This document shows, piece by piece, positions 1 to 8,626 of a DNA stretch of 20,061 nt (its first letter is position 1; each line of letters begins with the position of its first letter). Both the position numbers and the translations under genes were made by a program. The DNA is from an uncultured Burkholderiales bacterium (GTDB taxonomy: Bacteria > Pseudomonadota > Gammaproteobacteria > Burkholderiales > Burkholderiaceae). The notes below the pieces were generated by a model. That model saw only the letters and a program-made list of their open reading frames with translations. It did not search any database and was not told where the DNA came from. The stretch covers positions 1 to 20,061 of the forward strand of contig CALBEV010000066.1 of the NCBI GenBank assembly GCA_937891045.1, given 5' to 3'.

Positions 1-398
1 AGGTCTTTGCCAGCCACCACTTTCTCGGTGTAGGTGAAGTGCTTGTATTGCTTGTCGAGTTCGCGGAATTTGCGTTCGCGACGCGCTTCTTGCCAAAAGC
101 TGTCGGCAAAGCAATCCACCAAACCATATTTGTCGTTGATGGGCACGCCGTAGGGGCTGTCGGGGGGCAGGGCATAGACCACGAAGGGCCGGGGTGCAAA
201 GTTCAGCATCTCGTCCGAGACGTTGATGTAGGGGCACAGGGCGTCCCAGCGGGTGGTGTAGTAAAGAATGTCGTTGTGCTCGCTCTCTACCAAGAGGTTG
301 TCTTCGGTCCAACTTTGGTATCCCACTTCGTGCACCACCGGGCCGGGTGGCGCCGTGAAGGAATTCGAAGGTTTGAATTGATAGAGCGTGCCATTCAT
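1..398 (-). CDS. Unknown protein, 3' part cut off by the window edge
   Basis: An open frame of 132 codons runs from an ATG at 398 off the left edge without a stop. The N-terminus reads MNGTLYQFKPSNSF and later parts include NDILYYTTRWDAL and APRPFVVYALPP. It is rich in aromatic residues and has no signal peptide or membrane segment in the visible part. The ATG overlaps the stop of the upstream cysteine-cluster gene as ATGA, so the two are probably translated together. I do not recognise the family and assign no function. The frame is trusted because of the coupled start, the stop-free length and normal codon use. A longer frame on the opposite strand here gives low-complexity sequence and is judged a shadow. 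Confidence 0.7.
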   Translation of the reverse strand, partial: MNGTLYQFKPSNSFTAPPGPVVHEVGYQSWTEDNLLVESEHNDILYYTTRWDALCPYINVSDEMLNFAPRPFVVYALPPDSPYGVPINDKYGLVDCFADSFWQEARRERKFRELDKQYKHFTYTEKVVAGKD

Positions 399-871
399 GT
401 TGTTGCCTTTTTATGCAAGCTTTTTTTGCTTGTTTTTTTATTATTGGAATTGGCAGTGCAGTGTATTTTCTTCAGGTCGAAGTACATCTTGTCTACTGCG
501 TGGTTGTTCTTCAAAAACGCTGGATCTTTTTTTTCCAGCTGCAATATAACTTGTTGTGCGCTGTGCAAATGCAAACTGGCATCGCTGCCTGCATCTTGCA
601 AACTGTCGATGTAAGGGTCCATCAAAGGACAGTCGGCATCAAAATAAAAACTTTTGTTTTTTGGGTTGTAGCTCAGTGGGTAGAGTTTGCATCCAAAGGG
701 TTTGTCCTCGCCCATCGTGCAACCTTGTGGACCCAAGTGTGTGCATTGTTGTTCTATGCATACGCTGCCCAAGCGCTGCTGCTCCACAGCGGTCAAGGTG
801 ATTTCAAGAGGTGGGTACCCTTCCTCGATGTGGCAGCATCGTTGGCATTGGGCACAGTGGTCAAACAACAC
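395..871 (-). CDS. YkgJ-family cysteine cluster protein
   Basis: A 158-residue protein with nine cysteines in the first 81 residues, including CAQCQRCC (C6, C9, C12, C13) and C38, C43, C51, C61 and C81. This is the pattern of the YkgJ / zinc- or iron-sulfur-cluster family (CxxCxxCC, then spaced single Cys and a KPFGCKLYP-like segment). Members are thought to bind Zn or an Fe-S cluster; the cellular role is poorly known. I chose the GTG at 871 because AGGAG lies 7 nt upstream (883-879); a TTG at 892 would extend it by seven residues but has no ribosome site. The stop overlaps the start of the next gene as ATGA, so the two form a coupled pair. The C-terminus is lysine-rich and probably disordered. 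Confidence 0.85.
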   Translation of the reverse strand: MLFDHCAQCQRCCHIEEGYPPLEITLTAVEQQRLGSVCIEQQCTHLGPQGCTMGEDKPFGCKLYPLSYNPKNKSFYFDADCPLMDPYIDSLQDAGSDASLHLHSAQQVILQLEKKDPAFLKNNHAVDKMYFDLKKIHCTANSNNKKTSKKSLHKKATT

Positions 872-974
872 GCGTGGGCTCCTGTGAAACAAAGCCTGGG
901 TGCTGCTTGCTGTTCAATAAAACTGTTGTGTTGGACATCAAGCTCAGCAATGGTTTAAATAATTATTAACGTAT

Positions 975-991
975 TTGACATATTGCGTCAA
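975..991. repeat. Short inverted repeat between the adaptor and ykgJ-like genes
   Basis: TTGAC and GTCAA arms flank a 7-nt loop just past the adaptor stop. It could be a weak terminator for the efflux pair, but there is no T-tract on the minus strand after it. It could equally be an operator for the cysteine-cluster gene. Function is undecided. Confidence 0.25.
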
Positions 992-995
992 GAAA

Positions 996-2156
996 TCATT
1001 TTTTATTTTGAACCACGGCCACGTTCACCAAGTCACCTTGCATCACACCATCGGGTGGATTTTCAATCACGCGATCGGTGCTCTCAAGACCCGATAAAAG
1101 TTCGAGTCGAACACCATGGTCTTTGGCCACCACCACCGACTTGATGACAACCTTGTTATCTGCATTCACGGTGGCCACTTGCAGACCTGTTTTGCTGAAG
1201 ATCAAAGCACTTGGTGGGATATTGAGATGCTTGGTTTGCGCAGGCATGTCAAAGCTGACCTGCGCATAACCGCCGGGCAACAACCTGCCCTGCTTGTTGT
1301 CGGCGGCGAGTTGCACCAACATGCTGCCCGAACCGGCTTGAATGGCCTGGGCCATCGACTGCACTTTGGCCGTGAACACTTGGCCAGGCATTTCTGGCAC
1401 CGTGAAGGTCGCCTGACTGCCTGTTTGGATGGCGGTCACTTGGTTTTGTGGCACCTGAACGTACAAACGCAGTCGACGCACATCGGACACCACAAACAAC
1501 TCGGTGCCGGGTGCGCCACCCGCATTCACCAAAGCACCGATATCGGTGTTGCGTGCCGTCACCACGCCATCAAAGGGTGCGGTGATGCGGCTGAAATTTT
1601 TCATGGCTTGCAAACGGTTCACATTGGCTTGCGAAGCGTTCACCATGGCTTGCTTGGCCCGCAAGTCGCCCATTTTTTCTTCCACCGCTTGGGCCGAAAC
1701 AAAGTTGGTGGCTTGCAATGACTGCCAACGCTTGGCGGTGTTTTCGGACAATGCCGCATTGGCTTGGGTGATGGCCAACTCGGCTTTGGCTTGCAGGATT
1801 TGCTGGTCTACATCGGGGGTGTCGATCTCGGCCAACAACTGACCCGCTTTCACGGAGGTGCCAATGTCAGCTTTCCAGGTTTTCAAGTAGCCGCTGATGC
1901 GAGCGTACAAAGGCGCTTTTGAATAGGCTTCGATGCGTCCGGGCAAGTCCATGCTGGGCGAGGCGGGCGACACGGCTGGGGTGATGATGTTGACAGTGCG
2001 CACCGATTGCTTGTCGGCCACCGCCTTGAGTTGCTGGTTGTCGGCGCTGCGGTCGAGCAAACCCTGAGCCAACACGTAGGCGGCCACCAAGCCGAGGATG
2101 AGCAACACCGTCCATAGTTTGCTGCGCGAAAAAACGGGGGGACGGGGATCAAGCAT
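996..2156 (-). CDS. RND efflux periplasmic adaptor (membrane fusion protein)
   Basis: A 386-residue adaptor of the HlyD/RND membrane fusion family, which links the inner-membrane pump to an outer-membrane channel. One N-terminal membrane anchor (about residues 14-32) is present with no lipobox cysteine. It is followed by a first barrel-sandwich half (about 85-115, SGYLKTWKADIGTSVKAGQLL), an alpha-hairpin rich in Ala and Gln (about 118-185), the second lipoyl half (RITAPFDGVVTARN), a beta-barrel and a membrane-proximal domain. Length is normal for the family. The start ATG overlaps the permease stop by 8 nt (ATGCTTGA), so the two are co-translated. Order is permease first, adaptor second, the reverse of acrAB. 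No outer-membrane factor follows, so a TolC-like protein must come from elsewhere. Substrate is unknown. Confidence 0.93.
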   Translation of the reverse strand: MLDPRPPVFSRSKLWTVLLILGLVAAYVLAQGLLDRSADNQQLKAVADKQSVRTVNIITPAVSPASPSMDLPGRIEAYSKAPLYARISGYLKTWKADIGTSVKAGQLLAEIDTPDVDQQILQAKAELAITQANAALSENTAKRWQSLQATNFVSAQAVEEKMGDLRAKQAMVNASQANVNRLQAMKNFSRITAPFDGVVTARNTDIGALVNAGGAPGTELFVVSDVRRLRLYVQVPQNQVTAIQTGSQATFTVPEMPGQVFTAKVQSMAQAIQAGSGSMLVQLAADNKQGRLLPGGYAQVSFDMPAQTKHLNIPPSALIFSKTGLQVATVNADNKVVIKSVVVAKDHGVRLELLSGLESTDRVIENPPDGVMQGDLVNVAVVQNKK

Positions 2157-5100
2157 GAAGGACTCCGGGATTCAAAGAAGGGGTGGCCTTGCGACGGCCG
2201 TGCACCATGCTGAACAACAAGGGCACCAAGACCAAAGTAGCCACAGTGGCAAACAACAGGCCGCCAATGACCGCGCGGCCCAAGGGCGCGTTTTGTTCGC
2301 CGCCTTCACCCAGGCCCAAGGCCATGGGCACCATGCCCATCATCATCGCCAAAGCGGTCATGAGCACGGGGCGAAAACGCACAAAGCCTGCGTCCAGCGC
2401 TGCAGCCACTGCATCGCCGAGCTGGTCCAAGCGTTCACGCGCAAAGCTGATCACCAACACACTGTTGGCGGTGGCCACGCCCATGCACATGATGGCCCCG
2501 GTGAGTGCCGGTACCGAGAGCGTGGTGCGGGTGGCAAACAAGATCCACACAATACCGGCCAAGGCCGCGGGCAAGGCGCTGATGATCACCAGTGGGTCAC
2601 GCCAGGATTGGAAATTGACGACGATCACAAAGTAAATCAAGACCACCGCGCCCAACAAACCCCACAGCAATCCCGAGAAGGCTTTTTCCATGGTGCGCAC
2701 CTGGCCCAGCATGACCACTTTGCTGCCCTTGGGTTGCTGCGCCTGCGTTTCATGGATGACGCGCTGAATGGCTTTGGAGACGGTGCCCAAATCCAGGCCT
2801 TGGGTGGCGGCATGAATTTGCACCATGGGCTGGATGTCGTACTGACTCACCAAGGCGCTTTTCGCCGTGCGGTTGAAACTCGCCACACTGCCCAAGACTT
2901 GCTGAGAATTGGCGTTGGCCGGACTGATTGGGACGTTGGCCAAATCATTCAAAGAATCAATGTTGTATTGCGGGGTTTGTATCACCACGGGGTAAGACAC
3001 ACCATTGGCAGGATTGAGCCAAAAAGTGGGTGCGACCTGGCTGCTGCCCGCCAAATTCACCACCATGTTGTTGGTGACGTCTCGCGCGGTGATGCCCATG
3101 TTTTGCGCTTGCGTGCGGTCTAGATTCACCTCAAACACGGGGCTTCTGGCCGATTGTTGAATGCGAGCGTCGGCCACGCCGGGGATGCGGCGGATTTCTT
3201 TCAACAACAGATTGGCGTAGTCGAAGTTGGCGGCCAAGTCGTTGCCGCGAATTTGAATGTCAATCGGTGCTGGCGCACCAAAGTTCAAGATCTGGCTGAC
3301 GATGTCGGCAGGCGGAAAAGAGAACACCGTGTCAGGGAAGGCCACGGGCAGTTGCTCGCGCAGCGCTTTGACGTAGTCCGCCGTGGGCGCGTGGTTGGGG
3401 CTCAGTGCGATTTGAATGTCGCCATCTTGCGAACCCACCACACCGGTGTTGTTGTAGATCAGATTGATATAGCTGGGCGGCAAACCGATGTTGTCCACCA
3501 TGGTGGTGATGTCGTGGGCCGGAATCACTTGCCGAATGTGCGCTTGAATGTTGGCAAAGCGGGCGGCGGTTTCTTCCACCCGGGTGCCCACCGGCACCCG
3601 CGCATGGATCAAGATTTGACCGCCGTCCACATCGGGAAAGAAGTTGCTGCCCAAAAAAGGCAGCAAGCCAAACGAGCCCAGCACCACGGCTGCAAAGCCC
3701 ACAGACACCTTGCCACGGTGCTGCAGTGCCGCTTGCAACACGTTTTTATAGCCAGCGCGAACGGCTTCAAAACGGGCTTCAAAGCCGCGCTGAAACGCCA
3801 TGATCGGGTTGCGGGTGCGGGGCTGTGTGCTGTTCAAGCCATGCATGTCGGTGTGGGGTGCATGTGGCTTCAACAAAAACAGCGCCATGGTCGGCACCAA
3901 GGTGCGTGACAAAAAGAAGGACCAGACCATCGCCAACATCACCGCGATGGCCATGGGCACAAACAAAAAGCGCGACACGCCCTCGAGGAAAAACATGGGC
4001 ACAAACACAATGCAAATACACAGCAAGGACACAAAAGCGGGGGTGACGATTTGCGCCGCGCCATCCATGATGGCTTGCTCCACGCCTTTGCCTTGCTCCA
4101 AGTGCCAGTTGATGTTTTCGATGGTGACCGTGGCGTCATCGACCAAGATGCCCACGGCCAGCGCCAAGCCGCCCAAGGTCATGATGTTCAAGGTCTCACC
4201 CAGGGCATACAGGCCCACGATGGCGCCCATGATGGACAGTGGAATCGACACGGCAATGATCAGCGTCGAGCGCCAACTGCCCAGGAACAGAAAAATCATC
4301 AAGCTGGTCAGGGCCGCCGCGATCACACCTTCCAAGGCCACGCCTTTGATGGCTGCACGCACAAACACCGATTGGTCGTTGATCGGCTGAATCGTCAAAT
4401 TGGGCGGCAAGGACGCTTTGATGTCTTGCAATTTTTCGCGCACACCATCGACGATGGCCAAGCTCGAGGTGCTGCCGTTTTTCAACACCGACATCAACAC
4501 CGAACGGTTGCCGTCCACATGCACCACATTGGTTTGCGGGGCATTGCCATCGTGCACATGGGCTACATCGCGGATGTAGACCATGGCCCCATTCACCGAC
4601 TTGATCGGCAGGTTGTCCAAGTCTTTCAAATCGGTGGCGGCGTTGTTCAGGCTGATGGTGTATTCGTAGCTGCCCATTTTTTGGGTGCCCACCGGGATGA
4701 TGATGTTTTGCGCGGCCAAGGCATTGGTCACGTCTTGCGTGGACAAGCCTCGCGCTTGCAAGGCACTCGGGTTCAAATCCAGTTGCACCAAACGCGATTT
4801 GCCACCATAGGGAAACGGCACGGCCGCACCCGGCACGGTCACCAAGGGGCTGCGCACTTGTGTGAGCGCCAAGTCGGCCAGATTTTGCTCGGTCAGGCCC
4901 TTGCCCGCCAAGGCCAGTTGCAATATCGGGACGGTGGAAGCGTTGTAGTTGATGATGATGGGCGGCTGGGTGCCCGGCGGCATTTGGCGCACCATGAACT
5001 GCGATACCGAGGTGACCTGCGCATTGGCCACCGCGATGTTCACGCCGGGCTGGAAAAAGATTTTGACAATGCCCACGCCGTTGTACGAGTTGGCCTCGAT

Positions 5101-5346
5101 GTGTTCGATGTCGTTCACCGTGGTGGTGAGGACGCGTTGAAACGAGGTGGTGATGCGACCAGCCATTTGATCGGGCGGCAAGCCGGTGTAAGACCAGGCC
5201 ACAGCAATCACCGGAATGCGAATTTCAGGAAAGATGTCGGTGGGGGTTTTGAAAGCCGCCAGCGGCCCCAAGATGAGTAGCAACAAGGCCATGACCACAA
5301 AGGTGTAGGGTCGTTTCAGGGCCACGCCCACCACGTTAGTCAACAT
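2149..5346 (-). CDS. RND family efflux permease
   Basis: A 1065-residue inner-membrane proton-antiport pump of the RND/AcrB superfamily. It shows the full duplicated layout: N-terminal TM1 after KRPYTFVV, a large periplasmic loop, TM2-6, a second half starting near residue 560 and C-terminal TM8-12. The TM4 proton-relay motif is GILVDDATVTIEN with D403 and D404, matching the paired Asp of the hydrophobe/amphiphile exporters. PTDIFPEI near residue 35 and GLPPDQM near 56 are typical. Closest in style to the AcrB-like permeases often annotated as multidrug or heavy-metal pumps; sequence alone does not fix the substrate. It lies 82 bp downstream of paaX on the same strand, but a terminator sits between them, so separate transcription is likely. 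Confidence 0.94.
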   Translation of the reverse strand: MLTNVVGVALKRPYTFVVMALLLLILGPLAAFKTPTDIFPEIRIPVIAVAWSYTGLPPDQMAGRITTSFQRVLTTTVNDIEHIEANSYNGVGIVKIFFQPGVNIAVANAQVTSVSQFMVRQMPPGTQPPIIINYNASTVPILQLALAGKGLTEQNLADLALTQVRSPLVTVPGAAVPFPYGGKSRLVQLDLNPSALQARGLSTQDVTNALAAQNIIIPVGTQKMGSYEYTISLNNAATDLKDLDNLPIKSVNGAMVYIRDVAHVHDGNAPQTNVVHVDGNRSVLMSVLKNGSTSSLAIVDGVREKLQDIKASLPPNLTIQPINDQSVFVRAAIKGVALEGVIAAALTSLMIFLFLGSWRSTLIIAVSIPLSIMGAIVGLYALGETLNIMTLGGLALAVGILVDDATVTIENINWHLEQGKGVEQAIMDGAAQIVTPAFVSLLCICIVFVPMFFLEGVSRFLFVPMAIAVMLAMVWSFFLSRTLVPTMALFLLKPHAPHTDMHGLNSTQPRTRNPIMAFQRGFEARFEAVRAGYKNVLQAALQHRGKVSVGFAAVVLGSFGLLPFLGSNFFPDVDGGQILIHARVPVGTRVEETAARFANIQAHIRQVIPAHDITTMVDNIGLPPSYINLIYNNTGVVGSQDGDIQIALSPNHAPTADYVKALREQLPVAFPDTVFSFPPADIVSQILNFGAPAPIDIQIRGNDLAANFDYANLLLKEIRRIPGVADARIQQSARSPVFEVNLDRTQAQNMGITARDVTNNMVVNLAGSSQVAPTFWLNPANGVSYPVVIQTPQYNIDSLNDLANVPISPANANSQQVLGSVASFNRTAKSALVSQYDIQPMVQIHAATQGLDLGTVSKAIQRVIHETQAQQPKGSKVVMLGQVRTMEKAFSGLLWGLLGAVVLIYFVIVVNFQSWRDPLVIISALPAALAGIVWILFATRTTLSVPALTGAIMCMGVATANSVLVISFARERLDQLGDAVAAALDAGFVRFRPVLMTALAMMMGMVPMALGLGEGGEQNAPLGRAVIGGLLFATVATLVLVPLLFSMVHGRRKATPSLNPGVLHA

Positions 5347-5377
5347 CAGACGCCTTTGTACTTTTATTCACACGACA

Positions 5378-5409
5378 ACAAAAACAAACACGCTTTCATC
5401 CAAAGCGTG
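5378..5409 (-). terminator. Rho-independent terminator after paaX
   Basis: On the minus strand CACGCTTT and AAAGCGTG (5389-5409) form a perfect 8-bp stem with a 5-nt loop, followed by a T-rich tract (TTTGTTTTTG). It lies 20 nt past the paaX stop and ahead of the efflux permease start, so it probably separates paaX from the efflux genes. Confidence 0.75.
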
Positions 5410-5428
5410 CAGGGCATTATCGGTATTT

Positions 5429-6391
5429 TCAAACGGCTTGCGCGGTTCTGTTTTTCAGCACTTGGGCATCGGCACTCGGGGTCACGTCACCGGCCACCAT
5501 CAAGTGCAAATCCAAGTGCCGCTCCGAGGCAGGCAACAAAAGGGCATACAGGCTTTTGAACAGCGCACGTGCTTTCGAGCCCAACCAACGCGCGGGCAAC
5601 AAACTCGGTGGCAGCATCGGGTCGCGCAACAGCAAACGTCGGAAGTCGTGCACCAACAAGACCCGCAACCAAAACGCTTGTTCATCGGTGCAGGCCTTGG
5701 TCTTGTGTTTTTTGCACCAGCGCTCAATGCCTTCGTAGGTGCCAACGAAGTGGCCGTAGTTGCGGTCGAGCTCGTTCAAATACCAAGCGGTTTTCACCAC
5801 CTTGGCGGGTGCATCCAACACACTGCCGGTGGGCGGCTTGCCAACCAGGGTGATCAAGCGGCCTTCCCACGCACCCAAACCGCCGATGCGCAAATTGGTC
5901 ATGACGCTGCTCAAGTCGGCGCTGGGGTGGATGAAGCATTGGTGGTTGATTTGTCCAAAGCCTTGCCAATAAAGAGCGCGGCGCAAAGGCTCCAGCGCCG
6001 TGGGGCTGTGGTTGCCCGTGACGATGATGCTGCGCCACTGCTTGTCCCAAGCCGCTGGTTGCGCGGCGTAAATATGGCGCGAGGCTTCTTCCACCCGGCT
6101 GCGCCCGGTGCGGCTGAGCGCGTAGTTGCTGCGGTTGCCCACCGCTTTGGCTTGCAGCCAATCTTCTTGCACCAGCCGAAAGCAAGCGGTGCGGATCAGC
6201 CGCTCGTTCACTTGCAGCGGTGCCAACAGCTGGATCAGGCTGCCCATGGCCGCCACGCCGCCGCGCGGGTACAGGGCGTCGCCAAACACCGACACGATGA
6301 GCGGACCGGCTTGCTGGCGCGGCTGATCTTGCCAGTTGCGCAGGCGTTTGGGGATGGGGTTGGAAAGGCCTGGTTTTGAGGGGGTGGTCAT
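5429..6391 (-). CDS. paaX: PaaX, phenylacetic acid catabolon repressor
   Basis: A 320-residue PaaX-family transcription factor. In known systems PaaX represses paa genes and is released by phenylacetyl-CoA. An N-terminal winged-helix domain spans about residues 30-105 ([39 protein letters not shown]). The middle Cas2-like region includes [20 protein letters not shown] and [18 protein letters not shown]-terminal PaaX_C region has [26 protein letters not shown] at 6391 is chosen over a TTG at 6409 that would add six residues. It is divergent from paaA with 107 bp between the starts, where a long inverted repeat probably serves as its operator. Autoregulation is likely because the operator lies in the shared gap. 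Confidence 0.95.
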   Translation of the reverse strand: MTTPSKPGLSNPIPKRLRNWQDQPRQQAGPLIVSVFGDALYPRGGVAAMGSLIQLLAPLQVNERLIRTACFRLVQEDWLQAKAVGNRSNYALSRTGRSRVEEASRHIYAAQPAAWDKQWRSIIVTGNHSPTALEPLRRALYWQGFGQINHQCFIHPSADLSSVMTNLRIGGLGAWEGRLITLVGKPPTGSVLDAPAKVVKTAWYLNELDRNYGHFVGTYEGIERWCKKHKTKACTDEQAFWLRVLLVHDFRRLLLRDPMLPPSLLPARWLGSKARALFKSLYALLLPASERHLDLHLMVAGDVTPSADAQVLKNRTAQAV

Positions 6392-6418
6392 ATGGGTATT
6401 GGGTTTCAAACGTTTTTA

Positions 6419-6457
6419 TGATACAGAAAAACAGATTTTCGCTGAAATTATGTATCA
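6419..6457. promoter_or_regulatory. Candidate PaaX operator between paaX and paaA
   Basis: TGATACA at 6419-6425 and TGTATCA at 6451-6457 are perfect 7-bp inverted arms separated by 25 bp, a centre-to-centre distance of 32 bp or about three helical turns. The described E. coli PaaX site also has two inverted arms, TGATTC and GAATCA, about 27 bp apart, so size and geometry agree while the arm sequence differs slightly. It is placed to control both divergent genes. I could not assign a confident -35/-10 pair to either direction. Confidence 0.6.
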
Positions 6458-6498
6458 CCGTGCTAATCTGCGCCTTCTTCAATGGGAGCCCAGCCGCC

Positions 6499-7533
6499 AT
6501 GTACACCCAGTCTTTCAACGTGCCCGATGGGGCCGCAACCGCCAAACCCGTGGCCGCGGTGCCCACTGCCGCCCAGCAGCAAGTGCTGGACGCCGCCCAA
6601 ATCAAGTTTGACGCCGTCATTGATGCCGACGGCAAGATCGAGCCCAAAGATTGGATGCCCGACGCTTACCGCAAAACTTTGGTGCGCCAAATCAGCCAGC
6701 ACGCCCACAGTGAAATTGTCGGCATGCTGCCCGAGGGCAACTGGATCAGCCGCTCCCCGAGCCTCAAGCGCAAAGCCATTCTGATTGCCAAGGTGCAAGA
6801 CGAGGGCGGCCATGGCCTGTACCTGTACAGCGCCGCCGAAACCCTGGGCACCAGCCGCGACCAAATGCTGGACGCGCTGCACACTGGCCGCGCCAAATAC
6901 AGCTCGATCTTCAACTACCCCACGCTCACCTGGGCCGATGTCGGTGTCATCGGTTGGCTGGTCGACGGCGCGGCCATCATGAACCAGATTCCGCTGTGCC
7001 GCTGCTCGTATGGCCCCTACGCCCGTGCCATGGTGCGGGTCTGCAAGGAAGAAAGTTTTCACCAACGCCAAGGCTTTGAAGCCCTGCTGGCCATGATGCA
7101 AGGCACCGCCGCGCAACAAGCCATGGTGCAAGACGCGGTGAACCGCTGGTGGTGGAAATGCCTGGCCATGTTTGGCCCGCCCGACAGCGACAGTCCCAAC
7201 AGCGTGCAAGGCATGCGCTGGGGCATCAAGCGCATCTCTAATGACGACCTGCGGCAAAAGTTTGTGGATGCCACCGTGCCGCAAGCCCAGGTCTTGGGCG
7301 TGAGCTTGCCCGACCCCGACTTGAAGTGGAACGAAGAACGTGGCCACCACGACTACGGCCAGATTGATTGGGACGAGTTTTGGGCCACGGTGAACGGCAA
7401 CGGCCCGTGCAACAAAGAACGCTTGGCCACGCGGGTGAAAGCCCATGAAGACGGCCAATGGGTGCGCGAAGCCGCTTTGGCCCACGCGCAGAAAAAAGCC
7501 GCTCGCCAAGCCGCACAACAGGAGGCCGCATGA
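6499..7533 (+). CDS. paaA: PaaA, catalytic subunit of 1,2-phenylacetyl-CoA epoxidase
   Basis: A 344-residue ferritin-like diiron oxygenase subunit that epoxidises the aromatic ring of phenylacetyl-CoA. Likely iron-ligand motifs are E72 (HSEIVG), E102-GG-H105 (KVQDEGGHG) and E185-SF-H188 (CKEESFHQR). ATG at 6499 gives MYTQSF, preceded by GGGAG about 10 nt upstream; the frame is open further 5' but that stretch covers the operator and is not expected to be translated. Slightly longer than the E. coli protein because of an Ala-rich N-terminus and a basic C-terminal tail ([13 protein letters not shown]). Its TGA overlaps the paaB start as ATGA. First gene of paaABCDEZ. Confidence 0.96.
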   Translation: MYTQSFNVPDGAATAKPVAAVPTAAQQQVLDAAQIKFDAVIDADGKIEPKDWMPDAYRKTLVRQISQHAHSEIVGMLPEGNWISRSPSLKRKAILIAKVQDEGGHGLYLYSAAETLGTSRDQMLDALHTGRAKYSSIFNYPTLTWADVGVIGWLVDGAAIMNQIPLCRCSYGPYARAMVRVCKEESFHQRQGFEALLAMMQGTAAQQAMVQDAVNRWWWKCLAMFGPPDSDSPNSVQGMRWGIKRISNDDLRQKFVDATVPQAQVLGVSLPDPDLKWNEERGHHDYGQIDWDEFWATVNGNGPCNKERLATRVKAHEDGQWVREAALAHAQKKAARQAAQQEAA

Positions 7534-7832
7534 GCGACAAGCAACCCGCCATGAAAGAGTGGCCACTGTGGGAAGTGTTTGTGCGCAGCAAACAAGGCCT
7601 GGAGCACAAACATTGCGGCAGCTTGCATGCCGCAGATGCACAGCAAGCCTTGCACATGGCGCGGGACGTTTACACCCGCCGCCAAGAAGGCGTCAGCATT
7701 TGGGTGTTGCCGTCAGCCGCCATCACGGCCAGCGACCCCGAAGACAAAGACACCTTGTTCGAGCCCGCGCGTGACAAGGTGTATCGGCACCCCACCTTCT
7801 TTGTGATTCCCGACGAAGTGGGGCACATGTGA
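7530..7832 (+). CDS. paaB: PaaB, epoxidase complex subunit
   Basis: A 100-residue small subunit, near the usual length of about 95. It bridges PaaAC units in the phenylacetyl-CoA epoxidase complex. Recognised by [18 protein letters not shown] near the start and [17 protein letters not shown] at the end. ATG at 7530 overlaps the paaA stop (ATGA) and has GGAGG at 7521-7525, so upstream starts in the same frame, inside paaA, are rejected. The stop overlaps the paaC GTG as GTGA. Confidence 0.95.
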   Translation: MSDKQPAMKEWPLWEVFVRSKQGLEHKHCGSLHAADAQQALHMARDVYTRRQEGVSIWVLPSAAITASDPEDKDTLFEPARDKVYRHPTFFVIPDEVGHM

Positions 7833-8626
7833 GCGCGGTGGCTGAACAAGAGGTGTCAGCACTGGTTTTGCACTTGGCCGACAACGCGCTGATCTTGGCG
7901 CAACGCAATGCCGAGTGGTGTGGGCACGGGCCCATTCTGGAAGAAGACTTGGCGCTGGCCAACAACGCCTTGGATTTGATGGGCCAAGCGCGTTTGCTCT
8001 ACCAACATGTGGCGGCGCTGCTTCAAGACGGCAGCGATGAAGACCGCTTGGCTTACTTTCGAGATGCGCACGAATTCAAAAACCACACGCTGTTGGAGTT
8101 GCCGCATTCCACCGCACTGGCACCCACGGCCAGTGGCGACCGTGACTACGCCGTCACCATCGTGCGCAATTTTTTGTACAGCAGCTTCATGGTTTTGGTG
8201 TGGGACGCTTTGCAATACGCCAACGACCCGCAGCTGGCAGCGATTGCCAGCAAGTCGCGCAAAGAGGCTATCTACCATGTGCAACACGCCCAAGATTGGT
8301 TGATTCGTTTTGGCGATGGCACCCTAGAGTCACATCAGAAAGCGCAAGCCGCATTGAACCATTTGATGCCCTATACCCAAGCGTTTTGGTTGTTGGGCGA
8401 GGCTGAAGCAGCGGCTTTGCAACATCTTGGCGTGGCGCACTTCAGCAGCTTGCAAAACGCCTGGCAAACCCAAGTGACCAGTGTGGTGGCAGAGGCCACA
8501 CTTGCGGTGCCAGCCGATGGCGGCTTTGTGCCGCAAGGCCATGTGGGTGTGCATTCCGAGCACTTGGGATTTTTGTTGGCCGAAATGCAAAGCCTTGCCC
8601 GCGCCCATCCGGATGGCGTGTGGTGA
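7829..8626 (+). CDS. paaC: PaaC, structural subunit of phenylacetyl-CoA epoxidase
   Basis: A 265-residue ferritin-like helical protein that pairs with PaaA; in known systems it is structural, not the catalytic iron site. Typical segments are RNAEWCGHGPILEEDLAL, NALDLMGQARLLYQH, RNFLYSSFMVLVW and KEAIYHVQHAQDWLIRFGDG. The start is GTG at 7829, overlapping the paaB stop as GTGA. The C-terminus ends HPDGVW and runs into the paaD start with another GTGA overlap. Length is near normal (E. coli about 248). Confidence 0.95.
   Translation: MSAVAEQEVSALVLHLADNALILAQRNAEWCGHGPILEEDLALANNALDLMGQARLLYQHVAALLQDGSDEDRLAYFRDAHEFKNHTLLELPHSTALAPTASGDRDYAVTIVRNFLYSSFMVLVWDALQYANDPQLAAIASKSRKEAIYHVQHAQDWLIRFGDGTLESHQKAQAALNHLMPYTQAFWLLGEAEAAALQHLGVAHFSSLQNAWQTQVTSVVAEATLAVPADGGFVPQGHVGVHSEHLGFLLAEMQSLARAHPDGVW

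Noticed and set aside
39..958. Long plus-strand frames over the first kilobase
   Set aside because: They lie antisense to the coupled minus-strand pair; their products are low-complexity and lack family marks, while the minus frames carry motifs and ribosome sites.
2098..5280. Long plus-strand frames opposite the RND permease
   Set aside because: His/Gln/Gly-rich products typical of the antisense of a GC-rich gene; no start signals and no known domains.
6463..7641. A 392-codon minus-strand frame opposite paaA
   Set aside because: PaaA has clear diiron motifs in the plus frame; the minus product is an antisense shadow.
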